Shown: one piece after another, positions 13,030 to 19,917 of the stretch
Numbering within the stretch: position 1 is the stretch's first letter
How the letters are laid out: the number at the start of each line of letters is the position of its first letter
Source: a virus
Strand: one strand, 5' to 3'
Length of the DNA: 38,900 nucleotides
IMG/VR virus record: IMGVR_UViG_3300042309_001427
Location: 1 to 38,900 of that record
Program-made: the position numbers and the translations under genes
The notes under the pieces: generated by a model
The model's database searches: none
The model's input: only the letters and a program-made list of their open reading frames with translations
What the model was told of the DNA's origin: nothing

Positions 13030-13587
13030 ATGCAACTAAGAACGATACGCGGTTATGTGTTTGGCGAGGTAAGCTCTGCCATGCAAAAAGCAATTCGGCG
13101 CGGCGACACGCAGCTTGCCGGATATTGGGCGTTAGAACTGTGGGCCAGTGGGTTTGGCAATTACGTGTGGAAGCGCTTGCTGACTGTCAGTGCGGAAGAT
13201 TGTTGGGGCATCATCACTGCTGAAGTCAAAGCCCTGCATGACGGTTACGAACTCGTCAATGCTCATCTCAAGGGCAAGCAGGCCAAGGGGCGCATTTTCA
13301 TTTCTAAAGCTGTGATCTTGCTGTGCGCGGCCAAGAAAAATCGTGACGCCGATCACCTGCAAAACTTTGTCTATGACAAGAACATCGGTATTGACCCCGA
13401 CACTTTGGCCGACGAGCTACGCAACGCCCCAGAGTATGCGCCGATCCCAGACTATGCTTATGACTGCCACACCAAGCGCGGTCGCATGGCGGGCCGCACC
13501 AAGGCCGAGTTTTTCCGCGCCGAGCAAGAAGCCCTCAACCCGCTTCAGCTCGGCCTGTTTGACCACCTCGCAACACACAACCAATGA
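13030..13587 (+). CDS. Stand-alone domain resembling RarA/MgsA C-terminus (185 aa)
   Basis: The core SAMQKAIRRGDTQLAGYWAL, then SGFGNYVWKRLLTVSAEDCW resembles the helical segment after the ATPase domain of RarA/MgsA and clamp-loader-type AAA+ proteins (pattern: AxxxxxRGxDxxxAxYWxxELxxxGxxxYxxxRLxxxASED). No Walker motifs are present, so it is only the oligomerisation-like part. The later region (DPDTLADELRNAPEYAPIPD) and C-terminal LNPLQLGLF tail are its own. ATG at 13030 is preferred because an upstream extension would overlap the terminase gene and the promoter. A partner for a polymerase or host clamp loader is a guess. Confidence 0.5.
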   Translation: MQLRTIRGYVFGEVSSAMQKAIRRGDTQLAGYWALELWASGFGNYVWKRLLTVSAEDCWGIITAEVKALHDGYELVNAHLKGKQAKGRIFISKAVILLCAAKKNRDADHLQNFVYDKNIGIDPDTLADELRNAPEYAPIPDYAYDCHTKRGRMAGRTKAEFFRAEQEALNPLQLGLFDHLATHNQ

Positions 13588-13826
13588 ACACCAAATTCTT
13601 GAACGCCGCCACCGAACGGCCCGAACTGCACGAAGCGCAAAACTTTGTCGGCGGCTATGTGCAGCTTGTTGGCTCGCAAATCTATCCGAATACGCAGTTG
13701 CTTGTTGATGAAGAAGGGCTCTGCAAAAACTTGCCGATAAACCCGCTTGCCAGCCGTGTTGCCGGATTCATGGTGGTTGGCCCCGCGCTTGTCTTGACGG
13801 GCGATGCCCGCTGGTTGCCCGATTGA
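13584..13826 (+). CDS. DUF3846-like small protein (80 aa)
   Basis: The sequence AQNFVGGYVQLVGSQIYPNT, then LLVDEEGLCKNLPINPLASR and AGFMVVGPALVLTG follows the pattern of the DUF3846-type proteins of phages and plasmids (VGGxIE..., DEEGLxxxLPxN, IxGxxxV). Function of that family is unknown. ATG overlaps the preceding stop (ATGA), so the two are coupled. Confidence 0.6.
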   Translation: MNTKFLNAATERPELHEAQNFVGGYVQLVGSQIYPNTQLLVDEEGLCKNLPINPLASRVAGFMVVGPALVLTGDARWLPD

Positions 13827-13838
13827 CCGCCTGGCTGG

Positions 13839-13844
13839 TTGACG
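13839..13844 (+). promoter_or_regulatory. TTGACG start-associated box (13 nt before GTG)
   Basis: Exactly 13 nt separate it from the GTG at 13858, the same gap as at five other genes. This supports the GTG as the start. Confidence 0.45.
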
Positions 13845-13857
13845 TTAGCTGTTATGC

Positions 13858-14079
13858 GTGGCGCTGACAGCGAATGATCCGACCGTTCCGAACCGAGTGT
13901 TCTTGCAGGCCGTTGTGAGCGGCCTGTTTTGTGAAATGTGGTCGTGTTCTGAGCGTTCTGCTGTTGCGCGGCTGCTGGAAGCCGAGCCACCCGATGATCC
14001 GATTTTCGCAAATCTGTCAGACCGCGATCTCGATACTTGCCTAAAACAGTCAAAACTCATTTTGGCTGGACGTAAGTAA
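13858..14079 (+). CDS. Small protein, unknown, GTG start (73 aa)
   Basis: The GTG is chosen because of the upstream TTGACG box and because no in-frame ATG gives a sensible length. The product (NDPTVPNRVFLQAVVSGLFC, LLEAEPPDDPIFANLSDRDL) is mainly helical. No family is recognised. A hairpin and the structured repeat region follow its stop codon. Confidence 0.45.
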   Translation: MALTANDPTVPNRVFLQAVVSGLFCEMWSCSERSAVARLLEAEPPDDPIFANLSDRDLDTCLKQSKLILAGRK

Positions 14080-14082
14080 CGC

Positions 14083-14102
14083 GCCCCCTGTTTTTCGGGG
14101 GC
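14083..14102 (+). terminator. GC hairpin, possible terminator
   Basis: GCCCCC (14083-14088) pairs with GGGGGC (14097-14102) around a T-rich 8-base loop, just after the stop at 14079. No T tract follows the stem, so termination is uncertain. Confidence 0.4.
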
Positions 14103-14175
14103 TATACCCATACCCTGCGGCCCATTTTACTCTTATGGGCCACCTGTAAGCCGTGAGGTTTTACGGCTGATAAAC
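14098..14175 (+). repeat. Cassette-flanking repeat, copy 1
   Basis: It opens with GGGGCTATACCCATACCCTG and closes with CGGCTGATAAAC (14164-14175). Copies 2 and 3 at 17490 and 17596 share both ends, but here the inner part is 24 nt longer. It lies upstream of the amidoligase cassette. Confidence 0.6.
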
Positions 14176-14192
14176 GATCTCTCAAATTTGAG
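14119..14192 (+). other. Structured noncoding stretch (three inverted repeats)
   Basis: Three foldable elements follow each other: GGCCCAT/ATGGGCC (14119-14125 with 14135-14141), AGCCGT/ACGGCT (14149-14154 with 14163-14168) and the palindrome CTCAAATTTGAG (14181-14192). The 225-nt gap 14080-14304 may thus encode a structured RNA leader or hold protein sites. Nothing further is seen in 14193-14304. Confidence 0.45.
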
Positions 14193-14304
14193 GGGGCCGT
14201 GTCAGAAACCATGCCAAGTTGTTGAGCGACAGCAAGATGGTGAAAAATATGGTGTGCAGATGGCGATAGACAAAATAGCGCAACCTCCTTATTGTAAAGG
14301 GGTT

Positions 14305-14487
14305 ATGAGAACACAGAACAAACTGAGCGCATGGATTGCAACAAATCCATCCACTCCTGATCGTCAATCAGCTCTGCGCGCTGCGTCAGAGCTTCGTCGG
14401 CGCGGCCACGCTGTTCGAGTCCGCAAAATCAACAACGTCATTGGCACGGGTCGCTGGAGCGCGGTCTGGGTCATTACCAACTCCTGA
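14305..14487 (+). CDS. Small protein opening the amidoligase cassette (60 aa)
   Basis: ATG at 14305 is followed at once by AACACAGAACAAAC (14310-14323), identical to the leader element at 3676 but here inside the coding frame. The product (LSAWIATNPSTPDRQSALRA, then ELRRRGHAVRVRKINNVIGT) looks like helix-strand-strand. No family is recognised. The amidoligase starts two bases after its stop. Confidence 0.5.
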   Translation: MRTQNKLSAWIATNPSTPDRQSALRAASELRRRGHAVRVRKINNVIGTGRWSAVWVITNS

Positions 14488-14489
14488 CC

Positions 14490-15494
14490 ATGAAACCTGT
14501 CGATATCCTCGCGTCAGCCGTTCGCTTCGGCATTGAGATTGAAACATCAATCCCTGTTGCATCGAACGTGTCGGTTGGTCAATATCATCGCGGTATCTCA
14601 GTGCAGTTTGGTCGCCGCGCCAGCGATGGCGCGATGACGGAAGCCCCGCGCTTCTGCCAGACCGATGTTAACGGCGATACCCGCGATGGCGGTGTTTGCT
14701 GGTCTGCCGAGCGCGATGGCTCCATCACGCATGGCTCCGGTCGCATGGCCTGTGAGTTTGTCTCTCCGATCCTGCGTGGCGCGGCTGGCGTTCAAAACGT
14801 CATTGATTTCGTGGCGTGGCTCAATGGCATTGATGCCCACGTTAACGATTCTTGCGGCGTCCATGTGACCGTCAGCGTGGACAGCATACTTGAACGCTGC
14901 GGTGGCACCCCGCCGACCCCAGCGACATTGCAACAGATGCGCGCCGACTTCGCGCAGAAGTTGGCCCACATTGCGCAGTGGCACTCGCGCGCCATATACG
15001 GACAGACTGGCACTGGCCGTCACGAAAACAATTACAGCCGCCAGTTTCACTCGACTGTTGCGATTCACGCTCGCGCGATGGTGCGCAACCCCGACCTGTC
15101 TGCCAAGACGGCTGCGGCCAATGCGTGTGGTCGCGGCATGGTCAACTTCAACAAGCTGTTCAGCCACGGCGTTGTGGAGTTCCGCGCCTTTGCTGGCACG
15201 TTGAACATCCACAAGATTCTTCACCACATCGCCACCGCGATTGGCCTGTGCCGCCGCGCTCATGAGGTGAAGTTGCTTGGCGCGTTCACCAAAAACAAAG
15301 TGCAGCAACGCCGCACTGCCACCGCCACTGATGCACTGCTGTTCATGCATGAGTATCTCGGATGGCGCGGAAGTAAACGTCCGTATGCGCTTGGCCTGTT
15401 TGGGCCGCTGCACACGCAATTTAGGTCGTATCGCAAAACTGCGCTGCAGATGTGCGCGAAGTTTGATGCGCGATACCCGACCGCAAATCTTTGA
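14490..15494 (+). CDS. Amidoligase (COOH-NH2 ligase family, 334 aa)
   Basis: Family marks are in order: VRFGIEIET (11-19), SAERDGSI with D76 and S78, CEFVSPIL with E89, CGVHVTV with H125, and VVEFRAFAGTL with E230 and R232. This is the glutamine-synthetase-like amidoligase family (PF12224 type), which joins a carboxylate to an amine using ATP. The following class II glutamine amidotransferase could supply ammonia, and an AAA+ ATPase completes the cassette. The target could be a small metabolite, a peptide or a protein side chain and is not visible from sequence. Aravind and co-workers predicted such ligases to make unusual peptide bonds or tags. Confidence 0.82.
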   Translation: MKPVDILASAVRFGIEIETSIPVASNVSVGQYHRGISVQFGRRASDGAMTEAPRFCQTDVNGDTRDGGVCWSAERDGSITHGSGRMACEFVSPILRGAAGVQNVIDFVAWLNGIDAHVNDSCGVHVTVSVDSILERCGGTPPTPATLQQMRADFAQKLAHIAQWHSRAIYGQTGTGRHENNYSRQFHSTVAIHARAMVRNPDLSAKTAAANACGRGMVNFNKLFSHGVVEFRAFAGTLNIHKILHHIATAIGLCRRAHEVKLLGAFTKNKVQQRRTATATDALLFMHEYLGWRGSKRPYALGLFGPLHTQFRSYRKTALQMCAKFDARYPTANL

Positions 15495-15549
15495 GCGGTA
15501 TGTGCCGCTCAATGCAACGAACACAGAACACAGAAAGGAACATAATTGT

Positions 15550-16152
15550 ATGTGCGTAATACTGGTAAGCCCCGCAAATGCGCGGCCCGATAGAAAGTTA
15601 ATCAATGCGTGTCACGCAGCCAACCCGCATGGCGCGGGCGTGGCGTGGCGCGAAGGCAAAGAAGTCCACTGGATGAAGAACCTGTCGCCCGATGAGGTCG
15701 AGACACTTGTCGATCAGATTGCTGGCGAGTGCGTGATTCACTTCCGCTGGGCGAGTGTGGGCAAGGTCTGTCCCGAACTCTGCCATCCGTTTCCGGTGGA
15801 TCGCACTGCGTCCACCCGACTGAGCGGCAGCGCACAGCGCGTGTTGTTTCATAATGGCACGTGGTCTGGCTGGCAGGCCGCGCTTGAGTATGTCGAGGAC
15901 AAGCAGGAGCGCAAAATTGGAGGGCCGATGAGCGACACCCGCGCCGTTGCCCTGTTGGTTGCTCAGATGAGCGATCCTAACACCCTCAAGCATATTGCGG
16001 GACGGTTCGTCCTGTTCTCGGCCCTAAGCACCAAACTGTATGGCGATTGGCGCAGCTATCGCGGTATGCGCGTGTCCAACCTCAACTTTATGTATGAGTT
16101 GGAGCGCGACGCCCGCGACTACGCCGAGCCGGAACTCAACTTGGAGGACTGA
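15550..16152 (+). CDS. Class II glutamine amidotransferase (200 aa)
   Basis: Start at 15550 puts Cys2 right after Met (MCVILVSPAN). Met removal would expose the N-terminal nucleophile needed by Ntn-type glutaminases. Further marks are HFRWASVG (64-71), CHPF (78-81) and VLFHNGTWSG (98-107), matching the substrate-holding Arg and the Asn-Gly of the oxyanion site. The protein would release ammonia from glutamine. The adjacent amidoligase is the likely user. The length is that of a lone glutaminase domain. The leader repeats ACACAGAACACAG, then AAAGGA gives a weak ribosome site. Confidence 0.78.
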   Translation: MCVILVSPANARPDRKLINACHAANPHGAGVAWREGKEVHWMKNLSPDEVETLVDQIAGECVIHFRWASVGKVCPELCHPFPVDRTASTRLSGSAQRVLFHNGTWSGWQAALEYVEDKQERKIGGPMSDTRAVALLVAQMSDPNTLKHIAGRFVLFSALSTKLYGDWRSYRGMRVSNLNFMYELERDARDYAEPELNLED

Positions 16153-16155
16153 CCT

Positions 16156-16527
16156 ATGCGTAGCTACAAGATTGTTGCAAGCAGAGGCGACCAAGTTGTG
16201 TTTGATGACCGGATACAGGCCGCCACCCCCCGCGATGCTCGGCGTGAGCTTAAACGCGCCCTCAACGTGGATTCTCTTACGGGCATTGTGTATGCCATTA
16301 CGGAGATTCCGGTGGAACTGATCCGCGCCATCGTGCGCGATGAGATGTCTCGCAAGCACGATGCTCGCGTTGAGCGAGGCAAGCGCCGTAGCGAGGCTAT
16401 TGCCGCCGTCGAGAAGGCGTCACCTGTAGAAAGTCACAACCCCGCAGACGGCGAGGTGCCGCCTGCCGAACTAAAACCCATCCTGCGGCGCACCCGCCGC
16501 ACGGATTCCAAAAAGGAGGACAAGTAA
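16156..16527 (+). CDS. Cassette protein of unknown function (123 aa)
   Basis: It starts 3 bases after the amidotransferase stop. The N-terminal part (YKIVASRGDQVVFDDRIQAA, then RDARRELKRALN) alternates strand and helix. After residue 65 it becomes highly charged and probably disordered, ending RRTRRTDSKKEDK. No family is recognised. Because it lies between amidotransferase and AAA+ genes with almost no gaps, it may be the substrate or carrier of the ligase, or an adaptor for the ATPase. Confidence 0.5.
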   Translation: MRSYKIVASRGDQVVFDDRIQAATPRDARRELKRALNVDSLTGIVYAITEIPVELIRAIVRDEMSRKHDARVERGKRRSEAIAAVEKASPVESHNPADGEVPPAELKPILRRTRRTDSKKEDK

Positions 16528-16529
16528 CC

Positions 16530-17465
16530 ATGCCAAACGATAACGAAATGATGATGGGCGACGAACAGATGCCAGCGGAAGATCACCGCAATCCTCGTCG
16601 CAGGTCGCGCGACCGCGAGCCGCAGCCTAATGAAGTCGGCGTTCATGTTGTGCCAGCAGCACATCACGCGCTCGATCTGTTGGTGTTGCAGGATGAGGTG
16701 CGCGCAGAGATAGCAACAGCCGTCCGCAGCGTAGTGATGGCCGACCAGTTGGAGGCCGCTTGGAAGCTGAGCCAGATCCGCCCGATGCAGGGGCGGTGCG
16801 TGATCAACTTCTACGGCCCATCGGGGACAGGCAAGACCCGCGCTGCGCTTGGCATTGCGTTGCAGCTTGGCAAGCCGCTGTATCAAGTCGATTACAGCGC
16901 GATTGTCAGCAAATACCTTGGCGACACCGCCAAGCACATTGTGCTGGCGTTCAAGCAAGCCAAGGAGGCTGGCGCGGTGCTGTTCTTCGACGAGGCCGAC
17001 TCGCTCTTGAGCCGTCGTGTTGCCACCGGAGAAAGCTGCTCGACCTCGATCAACCAGAACCGCAACACGCTCATGCAGGAACTTGATCGTTTTGACGGCG
17101 TGGTGATTATGACCACCAACCTGTTTGGCAATTACGACGAGGCCATGCTGCGCCGTATTGCGCGGCACGTTGAGTTCAAGTTGCCCGATGAGTCGATGCG
17201 CCAACGTCTGTTCCGGCTGCACCTCCCCAACCCCGAACGCACGCCTGCCGATTTGACCAGCGCGGCTCGCGCGGCAACGGGCTTGTCCGGTGGCGACATA
17301 TTAAACGTGTGTTTGAACGCAATGGAGGCCGCCTCGACCGATCCCGACCCCGCCAACTGGCGCGTGACGGACGATTTGTTGATGGCCCACGTTCGCAAAG
17401 TGAAGTCGGCCAAGTCTGCCCATTCGGGGCAGGACAGGCTGCCCGCACCGACCGGACTTAATTAG
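16530..17465 (+). CDS. AAA+ ATPase, classical AAA clade (311 aa)
   Basis: Walker A is GPSGTGKT (96-103) and Walker B AVLFFDEADSLL with D154-E155. Sensor 1 is MTTN (194-197), likely arginine fingers are R208-R209 in AMLRRIARHVEF, and sensor 2 lies near GLSGGDILN. This is the FtsH/Cdc48/Vps4-like kind that remodels proteins as a hexamer. The first 40 residues are charged and disordered, possibly an adaptor. A strong ribosome site (AAAAGGAGG, 16511-16519) precedes the ATG. It ends the cassette before two terminators. It could unfold or position the amidation target. Confidence 0.85.
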   Translation: MPNDNEMMMGDEQMPAEDHRNPRRRSRDREPQPNEVGVHVVPAAHHALDLLVLQDEVRAEIATAVRSVVMADQLEAAWKLSQIRPMQGRCVINFYGPSGTGKTRAALGIALQLGKPLYQVDYSAIVSKYLGDTAKHIVLAFKQAKEAGAVLFFDEADSLLSRRVATGESCSTSINQNRNTLMQELDRFDGVVIMTTNLFGNYDEAMLRRIARHVEFKLPDESMRQRLFRLHLPNPERTPADLTSAARAATGLSGGDILNVCLNAMEAASTDPDPANWRVTDDLLMAHVRKVKSAKSAHSGQDRLPAPTGLN

Positions 17466-17473
17466 GGTCACAA

Positions 17474-17518
17474 AGCAGCCGCAGGGCGTGGGGCTACCCA
17501 CATACCCTGCGGCTGTTT
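17474..17518 (+). terminator. Strong terminator after the AAA+ gene
   Basis: CAGCCGCAGGG (17476-17486) pairs with CCCTGCGGCTG (17505-17515), enclosing a second 5-bp stem GTGGG/CCCAC. TTTCTGCGTTT follows. The loop contains the start of repeat copy 2. Confidence 0.65.
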
Positions 17519-17543
17519 CTGCGTTTAATTACGGCTGATAAAC
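17490..17543 (+). repeat. Cassette-flanking repeat, copy 2
   Basis: GGGGCTACCCACATACCCTG opens it and CGGCTGATAAAC (17532-17543) closes it. The distance between the two blocks is 42 nt, the same as in copy 3. It directly follows the AAA+ gene. Confidence 0.65.
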
Positions 17544-17563
17544 GGCCCAAAAACTACGCTCTT

Positions 17564-17587
17564 AAAGCCCCTTCTTACGGGCTTTTT
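17564..17587 (+). terminator. Second terminator
   Basis: AAAGCCC (17564-17570) pairs with GGGCTTT (17579-17585), followed by TT. A compact intrinsic terminator between repeat copies 2 and 3. Confidence 0.6.
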
Positions 17588-17595
17588 GATAGGGC

Positions 17596-17648
17596 GGGGC
17601 TACCCACATACCCTGATAGGCCCAAAACGGCCAATTTCGGCTGATAAA
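17596..17648 (+). repeat. Cassette-flanking repeat, copy 3
   Basis: It begins with the same 20 bases as copy 2 and ends CGGCTGATAAA (17638-17648), again 42 nt apart, while the inner sequence differs. The remaining noncoding stretch to 17689 shows no other clear feature. Confidence 0.65.
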
Positions 17649-17689
17649 GGGGCCAAAAGCGGCTGCCCAACATAGCCCAAGACGGCCTT

Positions 17690-17695
17690 TTGACG
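17690..17695 (+). promoter_or_regulatory. TTGACG start-associated box (13 nt before ATG)
   Basis: It ends exactly 13 nt before the epimerase ATG at 17709, which must be the true start because the Rossmann strand begins at residue 2. Confidence 0.45.
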
Positions 17696-17708
17696 CAGGC
17701 CGGATTGT

Positions 17709-18677
17709 ATGGTCGTTGTTACGGGCTGCGCTGGGTTTGTTGGATTTCATGTTTCTCTGGCCTTGATGCGGCTGGGTGAAGCCGTCTTGGGCATTGATAA
17801 TTTGTCCGACTACTACAGCGTTGATTTGAAGCGATGGCGGTTGCGCCACTTGCAAACCAATTCGGCGTTTATCTTTTATGAGTGCGACATTGCCAATCAG
17901 CTTGCACTGCAGCGTTGCGCTTTTTTGAAACAGACTAAATCGTGCATTCATTTGGCCGCACAGGCTGGCGTGCGGCACAGCGTTAGAAATCCACAAAGCC
18001 ACGTTGTAAACAATGTGCTTGGCACGACAAACATTCTTGAAGCGGCCCGAACCTACCGCTGGCGAGGCCTTGTTGTTGCCTCAACTTCTTCCGTGTATGC
18101 CAATCAGCCGCCGCCGTTCCGAGAAGACATTGTTGATCTGCGCCCAATTTCACCATACTCCGCTTCAAAGCTCTGTTGTGAAGTGATGGTTGATGCCTGG
18201 CGGCGCACGCACGACATTCCTGCAAGCGTTGTGCGGTTTTTTACAGTGTATGGCCCCGCTGGCAGACCCGATATGAGCGTTTTTAGATTTATTGAAAACA
18301 CTATTACGGGGCGCAAAATAATCGTGTATGGCGACGGCAACCAGCGCCGAGATTTCACTTACGTCGATGATATTGTTGCAGGAGTGTTGGCCGCTCATGC
18401 GAATCCATCTGTCGGTATAGTCAATCTTGGCGGAGAGCGGTGTTATCCGTTGAGCGTTCTTATTGATATTATTCAGCGGAGCGTTGGCAAGCGGTCGGAA
18501 GTTTTGCACTTGGATGCCGTTTCTTGCGATATGCAGGAAACATTAGCTAACACCACCAAAGCTGCTGATTTGCTCGCATGGAAAGCACAAACTGGCCTTG
18601 CGGAGGGCATTAAAAAAACTGTGGAGTGGCACATTTGCAACAGGAATGTCTTGCAATCCATTATTGATTGTGCATAG
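17709..18677 (+). CDS. NAD-dependent nucleotide-sugar epimerase (322 aa)
   Basis: The N-terminus VVVTGCAGFVG is the GxxGxxG Rossmann loop, followed by D30 (GIDNLSDYY) for the NAD ribose. SSVY (127-130) and YSASK with Y150/K154 supply the short-chain dehydrogenase catalytic triad. The YYSVDLKRWRL stretch and overall length resemble UDP-glucuronate 4-epimerases. It would prepare an activated sugar, perhaps for the phage's glycosyltransferases at 24160-27676 or the TAGT-like protein. Its base composition looks more AT-rich than neighbours, suggesting separate acquisition. The exact substrate is not determined. Confidence 0.85.
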   Translation: MVVVTGCAGFVGFHVSLALMRLGEAVLGIDNLSDYYSVDLKRWRLRHLQTNSAFIFYECDIANQLALQRCAFLKQTKSCIHLAAQAGVRHSVRNPQSHVVNNVLGTTNILEAARTYRWRGLVVASTSSVYANQPPPFREDIVDLRPISPYSASKLCCEVMVDAWRRTHDIPASVVRFFTVYGPAGRPDMSVFRFIENTITGRKIIVYGDGNQRRDFTYVDDIVAGVLAAHANPSVGIVNLGGERCYPLSVLIDIIQRSVGKRSEVLHLDAVSCDMQETLANTTKAADLLAWKAQTGLAEGIKKTVEWHICNRNVLQSIIDCA

Positions 18678-18701
18678 TCCAAAGCATGAACGGTTTCTTT
18701 G

Positions 18702-19322
18702 ATGCGTGGAGCAGTGATAACCCACGCCTCTCCTTTTTCAGATCCCGCTGATTACAACGAAGCATCCTGCGGCCCCGAACTGCCGCACGATACTGCGGAG
18801 GATTTATTTTTAGACGCACGCTGTCGCGTAGCCGCTCCCGCGCAGCTTGCGTCTTTCCGCGCCTTGCTGGATTGGTGGTCGCTGGAAGTCTTCAAGGAGT
18901 TCTGGAAGGACTACGAAGCGCAGGAAGGCGGGGGTCAAGCCTCGCGCACCTTTGGCGATGAGGCGGCGATCCGTCTCCTGCAAGCGTTGACCAACTCGCA
19001 GACCCGGCAGACTGCGATGAAGGCGGAATGTTACTTGGCGGTAATCAACCGCAAGCCCGAGTCGCAGACCGAGATTGCCCGGAAATACGGCGTGACCAGA
19101 GCGGCAGTCTCCAAGGTCATCGTTTCGATCAAGGACGATCTCGACCTCCCCACCGCACGGCACATGAAGTCTGACACCGCCCGCGAATCATATCGAACCC
19201 GCGCCCTGCGGGTTCACCAAATACGAAAAGAAAAATTATGCAAACAACCGAACTCCAACTCATACAACCGTCTCTCGACCTTGCGCTCTGCATTGATGCA
19301 GACACTTGTGCCGCAGAGCTAA
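18702..19322 (+). CDS. HTH protein, possible sigma-like or packaging regulator (206 aa)
   Basis: Residues about 120-165 (ESQTEIARKYGVTRAAVSKV, then IKDDLDLP) are a clear helix-turn-helix of the kind found in sigma-like and small-terminase proteins. The N-terminal part (LLDWWSLEVFKEFWKDYEAQ) is helical. ATG at 18702 is used, and a TTG one codon earlier is possible. The last 28 codons overlap the next gene in another frame, an unusually long overlap for this genome. A late-gene activator or second DNA-recognition protein for packaging are both open. Confidence 0.55.
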   Translation: MRGAVITHASPFSDPADYNEASCGPELPHDTAEDLFLDARCRVAAPAQLASFRALLDWWSLEVFKEFWKDYEAQEGGGQASRTFGDEAAIRLLQALTNSQTRQTAMKAECYLAVINRKPESQTEIARKYGVTRAAVSKVIVSIKDDLDLPTARHMKSDTARESYRTRALRVHQIRKEKLCKQPNSNSYNRLSTLRSALMQTLVPQS

Positions 19323-19783
19323 AACGCTGCGCCGACGAAGCCGACCGCTGCGCGGCCCTTGCCCAAGCCGGGGCCGAGCTTGCTATCCGTCACGCATGGA
19401 ACGCGGGGGCCGTCTGCCTCAAGGCAAAGGAAGTCGTGCCGCACGGCGAGTTTCAAGAATGGCTTGAGGCTAACGCTGGTGAGCGCGGTATCCGCACTCT
19501 GCAAAAATGGATGAAGCTCGCAAAAACGAATCTGGATTCGCTTTTGAACGAGAACCCGAAGGGGCTGAATGACGCTTACCGAATCACGGGCATCCTGCCC
19601 GAACCGGAGCCGAAGGCCGAAGGCGGGGAGGGGGAGAAAGATCGCCCGCCATTCACGCTCTCGTTCAAGACGCAATACCGCTTGCCCTCCGAGTGGCAAC
19701 GAGACGCGGCCCGCGACTTCCTCTACGAGTTCGACCGCTTGGCGAAACTGGCAATGCAACTCAAGACGGAGTTTGGCTTGTGA
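19238..19783 (+). CDS. DUF3102-like protein (181 aa)
   Basis: The segment AIRHAWNAGAVCLKAKEVVP, HGEFQEWLEANAGERGIRTL, QKWMKLAKT (about 48-95) follows the DUF3102 pattern known from phage and plasmid proteins near DNA-binding genes (HAxxAGxxLxxAKxxVPHGxWxxWLxxNxxxSxRTxQxYMxLA). An HTH-like function is suspected for that family. A charged linker and a second helical part follow. It starts inside the preceding gene with an A-rich leader (AAAAGAAAAATT) and no Shine-Dalgarno. Confidence 0.6.
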   Translation: MQTTELQLIQPSLDLALCIDADTCAAELKRCADEADRCAALAQAGAELAIRHAWNAGAVCLKAKEVVPHGEFQEWLEANAGERGIRTLQKWMKLAKTNLDSLLNENPKGLNDAYRITGILPEPEPKAEGGEGEKDRPPFTLSFKTQYRLPSEWQRDAARDFLYEFDRLAKLAMQLKTEFGL

Positions 19784-19902
19784 ACGACCAATCGCGCGGG
19801 AGCATGGCAATCCCGATCTTCCTGTTTTGCTTTGCCGCTCTTGGCTTTGTCTGGTCAGTCGAGGCCACGGCGAAAGTGCTGATGCGCCTGCTTGGCCTTT
19901 GA
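19780..19902 (+). CDS. Very small membrane protein, GTG start (40 aa)
   Basis: GTG at 19780 overlaps the previous TGA (GTGA). Residues 9-37 (MAIPIFLFCFAALGFVWSVE) make one transmembrane helix ending in a basic KVLMRLLGL. Its own stop codon lies within the TTTGACA box. It could be a holin-like or membrane-exclusion peptide. Function unknown. Confidence 0.5.
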   Translation: MNDQSRGSMAIPIFLFCFAALGFVWSVEATAKVLMRLLGL

Positions 19903-19904
19903 CA
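19899..19904 (+). promoter_or_regulatory. TTGACA start-associated box (13 nt before ATG)
   Basis: It lies 13 nt before the gpW-like ATG at 19918 and contains the stop codon of the upstream gene. Confidence 0.45.
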
Positions 19905-19917
19905 GTTTGGCAAAAGC

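Noticed and set aside
14598-15605. Long minus-strand frame (335 codons) opposite the amidoligase
   Set aside because: The plus strand has clear family motifs; the reverse frame is a GC-rich shadow without recognisable domains.
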